Shown here in pieces: positions 47,557 to 59,797 of a stretch of DNA of 64,000 nt (the first letter of the stretch is position 1; every line of letters begins with the position of its first letter). Below the pieces are notes generated by a model. That model saw nothing but the letters and a program-made list of their open reading frames with translations. It ran no database searches and was not told the origin of the DNA. The stretch is from Pseudisothecium myosuroides (Eukaryota > Streptophyta > Bryopsida > Hypnales > Lembophyllaceae). Position numbers and translations under genes: made by a program. The stretch is taken from NCBI GenBank assembly GCA_951799445.1, contig OX637294.1, positions 19,183,452-19,247,451 of the forward strand, in the 5' to 3' direction.

Positions 47557-48288
47557 GGGTGATTGCACAAAACACCTGTACTATTTGTTGCATTTTGCAA
47601 TAGTACTCATGATTTTTTCTGGTGTACTTTAAAATTAGAAAATCAATTTTTAAAAAAATTAAAAAATATGGCCAATGTATACACCTTTAAGATGAAGGTA
47701 ACCACGAAAGGAAATTCATTAAAAAATTCTCTAAGTAGGAGAACTAGAAAAGTGCCAAATCTTAAGAAAATACATACTTTGATGTTTTAATTTGTAGAAA
47801 ATAGGAAAAAACTTAAATAAAAAAAATAAAAATTGGACATTTGTGGAAACTCTATGGAGATGGTCATTTACCAAAAGAAACACCAAAATAATTTTTTACA
47901 TGCTTCAAAATGCTAGTAGAAAGGGACTCAATTTGTGGACTTCTACACCACACAAAATTAAGTATTTTTAAAATTCCTTTGGACAATAACTACAAGTCTA
48001 CTAGAAGACCATTTCTACCAAATTTCAGCTCCAAATTTGTTTTTATGGGTACTAAATAGTACTAAAAACCTCCAAAATGGCATTTGTGACATAATATCGG
48101 GGGCTATTATTAAATAGTAAAACATTTTTTTTAAATTCCTACAAAATATACAAGGGATATAGTAGTCATCAGTACCCTGTCTATGAATTTTGAATCATTT
48201 GGAGTCAAAACCCAAGAATTATGGCCAAAACACTAATCAGCACGAGGCGGGTGACAGAAAATAGTACAAGTGTTTCATGCAATCACCC
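47557..48288. mobile_element. 4-bp-TSD MITE, GGGTGATTGC subfamily
   Basis: A 732-bp element with ends GGGTGATTGCACAAAACACC and GTGTTTCATGCAATCACCC, flanked by ACCA (47553-47556 and 48289-48292). It faces the next copy in opposite orientation. Confidence 0.9.
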
Positions 48289-48317
48289 ACCAATGTTTTG
48301 GGGGGATCGTGACTTAG

Positions 48318-49048
48318 GGGTGATTGCAAGAAACACTTGTACTATTTTCTGTCACACCCTGCATGTTGATTAGTTTTTTGGCCATAACTCTTTCATTTTG
48401 ACTTCAAATCACTCAAAATTCATAGACAAGGTACTCATAACTATTATACACCTTGCTTAATTTTTTGGAATTTTTAAAAATGTTTTACTATTTAATAATA
48501 GCCCCCGATTATATGTCACAAATGTCAATTTGAAGGGTTTTAGTACTATTTAGTACCCATAAAAACGAATTTGGAGCTGAAATTTGGTGGAGATGGTCTT
48601 CTAATAGACTTGTAGGTAATGTCCAAAGGAATTCTAAAAATACTTAATTTTGTGTGGTGTAGACGTCTACAAAGTGAGCCTCTTTCTACTTGCATTTCAG
48701 AAGATGTAAAAAATTATTTTTTTGGTTTTTTTGGTGAATGACCATCTCTATAGAGTTGCTACAAATGGCCAATTTTTATTTTTTTTATTTAAGTTTTTTC
48801 CTATTTTTTATTAATTAAAACATCAAAGTATGTATTTTCTAGCAATTTGGCACTTTTCTAATTCACCTACTTAGAGAATTTTTTAATGAATTTCCTTCAG
48901 TGGTTACCTTCACCTTAAAGGTACATACATTGGCCATATTTTTTAATTTTAAAAAAAATTGATTTTCTATTTTTAAAGTACTCCAAAAAAAATCACGAGT
49001 ATTGTTGCAAAACGCAACAAATAGTACAGGTGTTTCTTGCAATCACCC
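48318..49048. mobile_element. 4-bp-TSD MITE, GGGTGATTGC subfamily, inverted neighbour
   Basis: A 731-bp element with ends GGGTGATTGCAAGAAACACT and GTGTTTCTTGCAATCACCC, flanked by TTAG (48314-48317 and 49049-49052). Together with the previous copy it makes a 1.49-kb inverted repeat with a 29-bp spacer. Confidence 0.9.
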
Positions 49049-49052
49049 TTAG

Positions 49053-49722
49053 AGAACAATTTTGTACTATAGTTCTTTGCATCACAGTGATGTCACATAC
49101 AATTGTCATTTTCAGCATTCGTTTTTGAAATGTAGATTTTGAATTTTGATTTACATCTTACAATTTCATCTATGCTCTTTTGCAATTTTTTCAATTTGAA
49201 AGGCACTACCTAAATACAAAAATGGCTTGTGTAGCCATTTTAAAAAGCTTAATAACAAATGAGGTTATGCCATGTGTCCCCCTTTGAAAATCATTTGTGT
49301 TATTATACGAACTGTGACATTTTCTTACAACCAACTCAGAAGTGTAGTAACTGCCATTACCCAACAATATTATCGATCATGTATGACTATAGACAATGGA
49401 TTTGGTAACTCATATTCAAATTTTTCATTGTTTGTACATTAATAGACAATCTCAATATCCATATGCTTTTCCAAATCATTACATTGGTTACAAACTATGA
49501 TTGGTGCGATCTTTCTTGAACTCAAAATAAATGTCATTTATATGTATACTATTAATTTCTTTCCCCAAAAAATTATACATAAAAGTGATTATTGATAAGA
49601 ACTTAAAGACACTCTCATCAATTTCAATGAAGAGTGTATTCCCTCAAACTTGATCTACAAAGAATTGGACTTTAAAGCAAACTTCATCCCATGGTGGAAT
49701 TAGAAGAAAAAAATTGAGTTTT
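49053..49722. other. A+T-rich DNA without recognised features
   Basis: No open frame or repeat of note was found. Confidence 0.4.
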
Positions 49723-50025
49723 CTAAATATGAAATTGCTTTCTTTGAGTTCCATGACGCTTCCACTTCAATGTAGCTAGGCAAAAACTACATTTTAGGAG
49801 TACCTTTGCCTTATTGGCAAACTCAAAGCAAGCAAAAAGTTCAAGTTCAATGTTAAACATAATTTTTTGGATGTCTAAAACTTGCCTCCTTTGAATTTCT
49901 AGAGCCTCTCCAAATTTTTTGGCATCCCATAACTCCAATTTTCTTGCAACCATTGCACACTTCAATGTCAAATTTTGATATTTTGTTTTTGACGGATTAT
50001 AGGTGTACAGAAGTTCCCCCTTCAT
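49723..50025 (-). pseudogene. LINE L1 ORF2 fragment (linker between endonuclease and reverse transcriptase)
   Basis: The 100-codon minus frame has the layout of the plant L1 linker: a helical stretch with ARKLELWDAKKFGEALE and VLDIQKIM, like the usual L..L..W....FG.......IQ pattern, ending in LKWKRHGTQRKQFH, close to the (K)W...GD.NT.FFH word that precedes the reverse transcriptase domain. The GD-N-T part is mutated and no reverse transcriptase follows. It is a dead fragment. Diverged copies of its DNA (TGCAATAGTTGCAAGAGG, complement near 50250) occur next door. Confidence 0.5.
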
Positions 50026-50039
50026 TCACTTAATAAATC

Positions 50040-52078
50040 AAAAATGAACATTTGGACTACGGGGGTGAAGATGCTCTAAGTCTCTAACATGTCCACACCG
50101 AACATAAATGTATAATATTTAGTAGTTTTGTGCACCCTACCAACAAAAAGCCAATGTTAAAACTAGTTTCCCGGAAGCCAAAAACATGCCTCCCATCTTG
50201 TTCACAAGCCTACTGAAAATTTTGCCTACAAAGAATTCCAAATCTCCTCTTGCAACTATTGCACACTTCCATGAAAAAATTCCAATTTTCCCACATTATT
50301 TGTTCGAGATCGGTTGATTCTATGTGCATGGAAGCGAGCCTGGAAGTCCGCCCTTCTCAAGAGTTAAAAATGAACATTTGGTCTCCAAGGGTGGATATGC
50401 TCGACCATGTATGTCCTCTCCGAACATAGGAATCTATCATTTGTAGTTTTGTACAACCTACAAACGAAAGGCATCTGGCAGAATCTGGTTACAGTAGGGG
50501 CCGCAATTTGATGCTTGGTGTTGAGGCAGATTCTCGAAGTGGGCCTAGGAGCAAAACCATGAAAGAAACGGCGAATATGGGAGGCCCTAGTCCCAGAGGC
50601 TGGAGAGCAGGAGGGTGGGGTCCAAGGAGCTGGCTCCCTTGAAAACGGGAGCTCCGGCGACTTCATTCTCATGTTCCAGGCTACCAAGAAGTTGTCTAAT
50701 GTCTGAGATCACTCGTTTTGGCCGTGTTTTGTTGTAGGCCCCAGCCTGCTCCTGCTATCCGACTATGGTACCAATCTATATCCTAATGTTCCATTGGATG
50801 ATGGAGTGACTGCCACCTTGGTAGCTATTCAGGAAATGGACCCTGGCAGCAGCGCATCATCCACCATGATCGCCGTCAATGCCAAGAGGAAGCTGAATTC
50901 CCGGATTCCGTCCACTGACCTTGATCATCAGGTCGAAGTATCCTATTGCACGATAATCTGAAATCTGTACATATCTGGATGCAAATACATTGACTTAGAA
51001 CATTTCTAAAATAGAGAATTAGCAATTTCTTTCTTAAAAGTTCGCACACAACTTCACCCTCTGAATCTCCGTTCTATGCACAGCACAATTTAGTAGAAGT
51101 ACATACGCAGAGGACGATTTTGAACTCAAATAAAAAAATCAGAGCCTGCTTCATCAAGTTGAAAATTATGCTCTTAACATAACTGTTATAACCGGTTCTC
51201 CTAAATCATTCCCTTTCTATACCGCCCTTAAATTATGAATAGGATACATACGAGGGAGTTATCCGCGGCTGTTGACAATCTCAGATCTGGAAAACAAACA
51301 AATCAGCAAAGTGATCACTGATTGTTAGATCCCTAAGCAAGCCCTACAAACGTAAGACTTCAAACTGAAGATTTAGAACGGCTATCGGAAGATAAAAGCC
51401 ATTGGATTCGTAATCCTTGAACTAGAAGGCAGTATTTCCGACCTTAGCAGCAAATGGGATATAAATTGAAGGCGAAACTTCCTTGAGCTGCTACTAGGCC
51501 ACTTTCAGTGATTTTTGAAGTCTAACGCAATTAGCCATAGCTCGCCATTAAAAACGGCGCTTGCGGCTACGGCGGAGCTTGCAAAACAAACACGACAACA
51601 CGCACACAGAGAAATGCTGGGGAAGGGTGCAAGATCCAAAGGTTGATATCCATCCACTTTAGATCCAACGGTGAAATACAAAAGCGCGATCATAGGTGCT
51701 CGCTGCGGAACTATGGAATTCAGCGTAACAATAGCCGCAGTTCCCTTAATCTATAATTTGCAGTTTTGTACAACCTACCAACGAAAGGCATCTGGCAGAA
51801 TGCGGTTTCAGTAGGGGCCGCAATTTGATGCTTGGTGTTGCCTGAGGCAGATTCTCGAAGTGGGCCACTGGGCCTAGGAGCAAAACCAAGAACATTATGA
51901 AAGAAACGACGAATGGGAGACTCTTGTCCCAGAAGCTGGGGTAGGGTCCAAGGACCGAGCTGCTGGCTCCCTTTAAAACGGGAGCTCCAGCGACTTCATT
52001 CTCAGGTTCCAGGCTACCAAGAAGTTGTCTAATGTCTGAGATCACTCGTTTTTGGCCGTGTTTTGCTGTAGCGCCCCA
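50040..52078. repeat. Direct repeats with three diverged units
   Basis: AAAATGAACATTTGG to AACATTTGG...CCTAC(C/A)AAC(A/G)AAA occurs at 50040-50160 and 50367-50490. A longer unit (50440-50745) starting near GTTTTGTACAACCTAC and including CGCAATTTGATGCTTGG returns at 51746-52075, about 1.31 kb on. The second pair agrees by eye in roughly nine of ten bases with small indels. Minus frames 50364-50687 and 51746-52045 read through these repeats in different ways and are not obviously coding. Confidence 0.75.
50705..50962 (+). CDS. Exon-like open stretch, unrecognised
   Basis: After the acceptor-like TTTTGTTGTAG at 50738, one plus frame stays open for about 74 codons to a TGA at 50960-50962 and has protein-like composition (SDYGTNLYPNVPLDDG, VTATLVAIQEMDPGSSASS, AVNAKRKLNSRIPSTDLD). 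The other five frames are stopped. No ATG opens it in frame, so it would have to be internal. CAG/GTCGAA at 50930 is a weak donor. No family recognised; chance cannot be excluded at this length. Confidence 0.25.
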
Positions 52079-52079
52079 G

Positions 52080-54230
52080 TCCGCTCTTGTGCCCCAGCCT
52101 CTTCTTCAGTAAGAGTGTGACTCTTTTCCTTACCCAGAGCATTGGCAAGGGAGTCGGTCTGCGTTTCGGATTGTGTTTCCTGCGGTGTTTGTGTGCACCA
52201 GCTTGTTGAAATATTGTTACATTTGCTGCTGGTTTGGTGGCTACTCAATTCTTCAGGGTTGATGAAGAATCTGGTTTTGTAACAGTGAATCATGCAGTGG
52301 GTTGGCGTTCTGGTAAGTTGGCTGGAAATTTGGTTTCAGATATGAGTGGATGACAACGAGAGAGAGCACGCTGGAATGCGTGCCTGCAACGAGCATGGAT
52401 TTGTTCTTGCGTGCCCTCTCCCGTCGTCATCGATCTTGCCTGCGATTATGACTAGCGGTTCTTTTATGACTCTGCTTTAATTTTTATTTCAGTTGATTTT
52501 GTTATCAATTTTGTGGAAGGTGTGATCGGATTCATTTGGGTTCGAAGCTGCAAATTTATGCAATCAGGGTTTGGTGGGGCGGGGGGGATCGGTGTGTTTG
52601 AAGTGAAGTTGGCCACTTCATCTATCTAGTCCCAGTGTTTATTCCTTTTGTTTTATGATTTTTTTGTGGGTGGCTGCTTTGGAAGTCATCTTAACTTTGC
52701 CTTCAGGAATTCACTGGATTTGAAAGACAATTCTCTATGAAACAGACGCCATAGTTTTGTACGTCAGTGGAGTGGAGAAATGGGATTACTACGAGGATTT
52801 TGATTGATTGGGTGGGCACCAAAATAGGCTCCATTAGGTCTGCATAGGAAGAGATATGTCCAGCAGCTCTGTTAATACCTGTTGGTTGATGGCATGTGTC
52901 CTGATGGATGCATGGAGATCTCAACTTGATCATCACTTCAAATTGTTGATTCGTTGCTAACAAGAGTCAGTGATTCTTGAAATAGAATTTTTTTCTATTG
53001 AGTTGCAAATCTTCTGTTGGTCGTGGTTATCCGTCGCAGAGGAAACCTAAGGCTCCAGAAGGAACAGTTGGTGAGAGCGACTGACGTTTGGGCGTGGTTG
53101 TTTAAAGCAGCCGGCCAGAAACAACATCAGCAGGATCGTTTTTCATAGAAACAAATGTAAAGGGTGCTTCCATGGTTTTGTTTCCAGCGTCAGGTTTGGC
53201 AAAGAGGTGTTGCATTTAACTACTTATGATGTACTTCCAAATGAATTTTGCAAGATGAGGCTGGCTGGCCAGAAGAATCATTTGATGTGCACGTGACTCT
53301 GTCTACATTTGGAAATGAATGGTGCAACTGCCTAACTCTTGTGCTGGCAGTGTGTACTTGTGGCATTAGTTCAAATTTCCTCAAGAGAAAGGTTCAGTCA
53401 TTGTCCTACTGATTCTGATTCAAGAGTGCTTGATATGCTGCAAACTACGATAACTCAGTGGAGACTTTTTCATGTGACGCGCTGAGCTGTCAGACTATCT
53501 GCACAAGTTTGTATTTTGGAACTATCTCAGAAATCCCAAAGTGTATTTCGGTATATCTGACGATCCAACTGTAGAATCTGTTGAGGCTTGGAAATTCTTG
53601 ACTGTTCGCCTGTTCGCATACTCATTTTATGTGAATTCGTACCCATTCTGTATTTCTGTGAGTAGCAACATTGCAGAGAAGTGGAGAAGTTTCCATATTT
53701 ATTCATGAACTGGACATCTAAGATCGCAGCAATTCACATTGTGTAGCAGAGTCTACTCTTTTGCAATTCCCGACAGCTAATAGATAGGTATTCTAACAAC
53801 AGAGATGGTTACATAATTTGTACAGCTCCGTTTTATGACAGTGCCATGTTGCAGAACTCATTATCCGATAGGCTTATGAGCCGCCTGAAGAGGCATGTCA
53901 GAGCAGAAATGAATCAAGCTCATGATTGTAACCAGCTAACCTGCTCAGTAGCTCAGAAGGGTCGGATCAGATTCTCTTTAAATGCATTTTGCTTTGCAAA
54001 CCGGGGATAGTCGGAGCACTGGAGACTCATCGTGCAGCTTTCGTATGTCAAGGAAGAGTTTGGAGAAGTCTCCCCCCAATCATGCTCTAGATAAATGTAA
54101 CAAGAAATCTGGAAAAGAAAATCTCTGGGTATGCTATCCAAGTTTGCAAATTTCAGTGACAGTTCAACTCGACTGCACTAGTTCATGTTCATCCTTGCGC
54201 AGCCTTCCTGTGACCAAATTCGATTAGAAG
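52080..54230. other. Unassigned, moderately GC-rich region with exon-like bits
   Basis: On the plus strand about 52205-52312 reads VATQFFRVDEESGFVTVNHA before a donor-like G/GTAAGTT. About 53015-53084 reads RGYPSQRKPKAPEGTVGESD to a stop. They could be exons of one gene with the stretch at 50705-50962, but this is unproven. From 53090 to 54230 no open frame of interest was seen. The minus frame 52042-52293 is Gln/Thr/Glu-rich and unrecognised. Confidence 0.25.
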
Positions 54231-56879
54231 TTCGTCTACCGCAGTTACGCGCAGTGCATGCAACTTTATATTCCCCAAGTGAATACTGTAAAGAAAAGAC
54301 CAAACTTTGCAGTCCTCAGTACAATGATCCAACTTGGAATTCTACGGGTCTGGAGGTCGTTCTCCACTCAGGCACGTGCACACCCTGTATCAGACAGACT
54401 ACGAAGACTTTGGACAAGTACGTGTACGGAGCAAGCAAAAGCTGCTAGACACATAACGCCGGTACGCAACGTCTCTGGAAAGCTCATCCGTCGCGTACAA
54501 ATTCTCTGCATAGCAAGCGTGCTAGCTAGAAGTGCAAGAGCTCGCATGCAAGCGAACAACTGTACGAGAAATGAGAGCCGAGAAAGCCAGCCGGCGGAAC
54601 CAATCTGCAGGTGAACATGTTACACACTCCATCGTCAAGCCTTCAAAAGCGTTCGAGTAGCAGTACACACTTTGCCCCAGCTACGTGTCAGTACCACAAT
54701 CAGGGCGACAGATTCAACGTTATTGTTGGAAAGCCATAACTGTGGGACTGTATGCCCAAATAGGACTTTCATTGCTTGAATCTGAGTACATTTCTTCAAA
54801 GAGAAGGACAACCCTGCCAGCAAAATATAAGCTATAAATTTTGTCTTCATCATGCCGTTACCTGTCATGCTACAATATAAAAAACTAATAGTCCGGGATT
54901 CTGAGTTACTTGAGCAACACACTAAGCACTAATCTATACTCCGCACCTGGTTTCTCTCTGCAATTAATCGAGTTCTACTAACTCAGGAACCTTCCTTCCG
55001 TTCCGCCCTGGCTCCAGTTTGCCCAAACTGGAAAGCAGGCTCGTACCAAACAGTGACACTGCAAAACTCAAGCTCTAACGGTGTCAGAACCAAATGAGCT
55101 TGAAAGTGACTCCCCACACAATGCCAGCCAGGTCAATAATCCAACCTAGCTACTTCAGCACTCACAACGAATCAGAACCAGCCAGCAAGGTCGCCTTTCT
55201 TAAACTCGTGAACGTCACGACACTTCCAACGTGACGATCCAGTTTATGAAATCTCCTGCTTTCTATGGAAGCTCCTTCTCCGTTCCAACACCTGCAAGGT
55301 GACCATCAACTGAGGTAACTGACCGATACATCAAAAACCAATTCAGAGACTAGGCCATTACGGCTTGAACCTGAAGTCCTAAACGTGGACAGAATAAAGC
55401 GGAATGCACGCGTGGAGTCCTACAATCTCAAGTGCGTGAACAGACACTATTATGCATGTCACTATTCACATCAAATAGAAAGTAACGTTCTGACGCAGAA
55501 GCAATCTTCATTGTATTATGCAGAGCAAGTCAGATCACCCTCCAGCAGCCCAATACGAGGAACTCGTGAGAAGTCCAAACGCTCGTTAGTAGCATCTGTG
55601 AAGAGGGCTCAAGGAAACTACTCTTACAGGCTGTAGAATCCAAGGGTCATACAGTCAATACAGTGGACCGTTCCAGATTCGAGCCTCAAGTTGCATGCTA
55701 ATTAATCACGCCATTTGCAGCTGAAGTTTTACACCAGGAACACAAGTTTTATGTTGCTAGCTTTACACAAGACAGATAACAAAGGACTTCTATCCTTGGT
55801 CGTCTTCATATACCGTAATAGAACATCCCGCTACTATGGATCTCTATTCCAGCTAGCATAGTTATCAAGCATTAGATCACGGTTAGAATGAGCTGATGGA
55901 CACTTGCATTATGCAGTTTGGTCTTCAGCTCGGGATTGCGTTCGTATGCAGACCAGAAGGTGCACAGGTCTGAGAAACCTAAGGTTCTTGTCTCCAAACA
56001 TTCAAATGCCACAGAGGAAGTCAGAGGACTGGATAAGCTATACTCACCCCTCAAAGCTCTTGCAAATATGGAAATAGGCCCGACTTGAGGTCGACAGGCG
56101 TTAGGTACTTCTTGCAAGCGTGAGGAAGTGGCAATTGGACCGCAGTGGTCTACTAGATCCAGCATTAAGCACAAGAACCCATGCAAGAGCCTCTTCTGGC
56201 ATTTGGTCAACGAATGGAGACATGCAGTGGTTCACCCTTTCCCTGCAAACGCCAAGTCAAAAGAATGTCAGATAACGAATGAAGCTGCAAAGCGTAATTC
56301 GAAACCAGCTCCAATAGAATGTTACCTAAATGACGAAGCAAAGGCTAATCTACAACTAGCGTTGCCAAACAACTGAGATAATATTCTGAGACAATAGAAA
56401 CAAGGAATACAAGAGTAAATATAGGAATATGAAACTTGTAGCCAATCGATAGCAAAAGCTAAAATCAAACATACAGAAAAGTAGAGCATCGCAAAAGCAG
56501 AGAATTCGTTACAACAGCGAAGTCCCTACTGATACCTCAGGTCTACACCAGTCCTAGTTTTCAGAGCTATGGGCAGTTCAAGGTCACAATCTTGGCGCTC
56601 AGAAGCACGCCATGTTCACGAACACCACCAGAACTGCAAATACCGATAAAGTTACTCCAAACTACGTCACTGTTTAAGGAAAGACGAGCCCCATGCATGC
56701 ACGCAATGAAATGAGGCTACCTTATCCGACTTGTGGTCCAGCCACACAGTACCTGCATGTAAATGACACGGAGAAGAAACATACCAGCGACTGATCCATT
56801 ATCTCAAACAGTCTTCAGTGAGAGTGAAAGTCGCAAAGTAAAATCCTGAATCTTAAAGTCCAGAGCTCCAGTTGATAAG

Positions 56880-57060
56880 AACGGATATTTCATTAAAATG
56901 GCACTATTCCACAAACTTGGCACTTTCAGGTTTAGACCATGTGGTCTGAAATGCAAATCGGTCCTAGATTTTAGACCATGTGGTCTGAAATCTATACCAG
57001 TCGTAGAAAATGAATGGAAAAATGGCGGAAGAATATCGCCATTTTAACGAAATATCCGTT
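56880..57060. mobile_element. 181-bp MITE with AACGGATATTTC ends, only in right copy
   Basis: AACGGATATTTCATTAAAAT at the left and ATTTTAACGAAATATCCGTT at the right form a long inverted repeat with one mismatch. TAAG flanks it (56876-56879 and 57061-57064), and the left duplication copy has one TAAG at 2880-2883. The interior has two copies of a self-complementary word (TTTAGACCATGTGGTCTGAA). Confidence 0.8.
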
Positions 57061-59248
57061 TAAGAAACAGTAACGACGAAAGTGCCCACATGCTACTAAA
57101 ACAAAAAATCCAAAGAACTCACGTTTACTGTGCTAAGCTGCAGATAAATCTTTCGACATCAAGCATGGTCAGAAAATGCCTGACAAACAGACAGGCCGGG
57201 CGTACTAAACGGGGTACTACCCAATCCATCATGAGCACCTGAAGGTGTAATATTACCACCTACGTCAGTGGGGTCCCAAGCTCCACATCCACGTTTCTGA
57301 ATTAAATTCAAACTGATCTCTGAATTCCTTAAACCACAACTAGCTACCGTAGAGTTTAATTCCCGATTACAACGTGTAGGTTCGCCTCCAAAAGCAAAAT
57401 GTAAGGAGAACATGCATGACCGACACGGGAATTTAGCAGAAGATTCAGACGACTGGACATGAGAACATTTGGAAGCAGGTAGATTTCATTTCATGTACCT
57501 AGCCATGCAAACTATGCAGTTGAGTAATTGTAAGACCTTGTGTTGTACTCAGAACCATGGTACTCCTCCAACACCACCTGGACATGGTACCATTACCTGC
57601 TCCATTGAGCTCATGTGCATATCCTGACAAAATCCAACGCAACCTGGCCACACGGCACCTCAGCCTGATAAGTCCCGACCAGATAGTCAGCTAAATACGT
57701 GGGGCCCTGGAATTATGTTGAACGATCATTCGCCCGCTTCGTCTTCTCATTCTTCTGGCAATAAACTATGAATGACAACGTCAATTTCGTTAAAGTGGCG
57801 CGACCCCAGCGCCCAAAATTGTGACATACATGTACATGAAGGTCTAACATCTAGGACAGGTACGTACGGATTGATATTGGAGAACAGTGTTCTGAAAAGT
57901 GACAAAGTAATGGAGTAACGCCAATTTAACAAATTAACGAAATTGACGTTCTGAGTTCCTCTTCCAAGTAAAATCAACTACAGAAATGCAGGTGTTACCG
58001 ATGGAAAGTCCGGACCTAAGCTAAACAATCAACCTATGCATTCATTAGTAACTATCCAAGTCCCATGCAGACTCTGTTCGTGCTGACCAATACTGAAAGT
58101 GCGATGGGGCTGTTGAACTTACAAAATATTTGTTCAATGTCTGCGTTGTGATCTCACTCGAACGTTCTCGTTATGGGCAGAAGGTATGGACGTCTCCTGG
58201 GCAGTCTTCATCCTCTTCCACCAAACTTGCTGGAATGGAAATCAACATTGTCAAGATCTTTAAAGTCAGTAACTCTATCCTGAGTCAGACCCTAATTAAC
58301 TAGCTAATGAAGAATTCATGCACATGACCCCCAATACTGTTCATTGTTCGTTGTAACCTTCACTGTGACGAATTATAGTGCTCCATAAGTAAATCCTTGA
58401 TGACAAGGAATTCGAAGTCACACTAAGATATCCGGTTCTCCTGTTTGATAACACTTCTCTATTTGGCTGACGTGTAAATAACCAACCACAAGTTTTCAGT
58501 TTCAGTAGACCTTGCCCAACCGTGTATTGGTTTCTCTCTAAAGGCAAGTGGATTTTACATAAGCATTTGAAACCTTGCGAAAGACGTCTGGGCACACAAC
58601 TCACCTCCCTACCACAAATAAAAGCAGTGTCTACAGCTATCTACGGTAGAGTGAACGCTTCCTCAAGAACGACTGCACTGGTTCAATGGTAACAAGTGCA
58701 AGATCAAGGAGAAGTACCTGAAGTACCTGGATAACTGTGCATTGCATAAGCGTACTCATGCCAGAAAGACTGCTTCACTATTGTGTATTCCGCCCGTGGA
58801 CGCGTATTCAGCCGCACAGTATTTCTTAGGTAATAATCCGAAGATGCCACGAAACTGATCACCTGTTGATCACTCCGTTAGTCCTGTCGGACTACAGTAC
58901 TTGAGTCCACGGAACTGAGATTCTTGGTGATAACCTAGAATTTCTGTGACAATCCTAATAAGATCACAGTCGTCTATATTCATGCTTCTAAACAACAACG
59001 ATTTTGATAGTGGCCTTGGCTACCAGCCTACCAAGTGTGAGACTGTAACAAGCACATTGCTCGGATTGTGATACTGACCAGTGAAGAGCACACAATCATT
59101 CAGCTAATCATTCAGCAACGTAAATGTGTTCCAGCCTTCCAGGCTGGACCCTAGTTATACAACACAAGGTCCTTAAGAAACGCAGGGAGGGCCAAGACTC
59201 AACATATGAACACAGATTCATGTCCTTCAGTCTTCATGTGCCCACAGA

Positions 59249-59797
59249 TTGATCTCTGCGATGGTCACTTCTCGGTCAGTGATTGTGGAGAATCAAACCC
59301 CACCCAAAATCGAGACTACTACGCTTCTGAGAAAGGTGCTACACCTTAAGAGATTTACAAAGCCTAGTAAGAGGGTTCACCGCAATGGACTTTCGAAGCT
59401 ACCGGTTTGGCTTTCCATGTGTACTACAATGTTTCTACTTTACATATGGATGTTTTGGTCCGTATTCGGTTCCAGATGGTACCGTTTCCACGGAGACGAT
59501 TGTTCGGTTAGGAAGCAACCAGTTGTTTCGGTTAAATGGTCTTTTGTTCGATGGAGCAATGCCGTCGTGAAGGTTCACAAAAAAACTGTAGCTGAAGATT
59601 ACTCACCTTGTAACATGCCTGGCTGGTTCCGCCACTGCCTGCTTGGACGTACCCTGCACCCTGAAGCAGATGTTTCCAGATGGTCTAGTAGGAAGACAAC
59701 GAGAATCGGGGAAGCCTGGCGGCCTCGTTGTGGCGCTGGAATACAGACGCTGTTGTGTAGTTCCACAGGCATTTGCGATTTCCCGAGGAGAGCCTAA
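59249..59797 (+). other. 182-codon open frame in the duplicated block, probably not coding
   Basis: It is the longest frame in the right copy, with mixed composition (WYRFHGDDCSVRKQPVVSVK) and no recognised domain or signal. In the left copy the matching stretch has 7 extra bases near 5388 and a TAA at about 5427, so it is not maintained. It could be an old gene dead on the left or simply chance. Confidence 0.15.
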
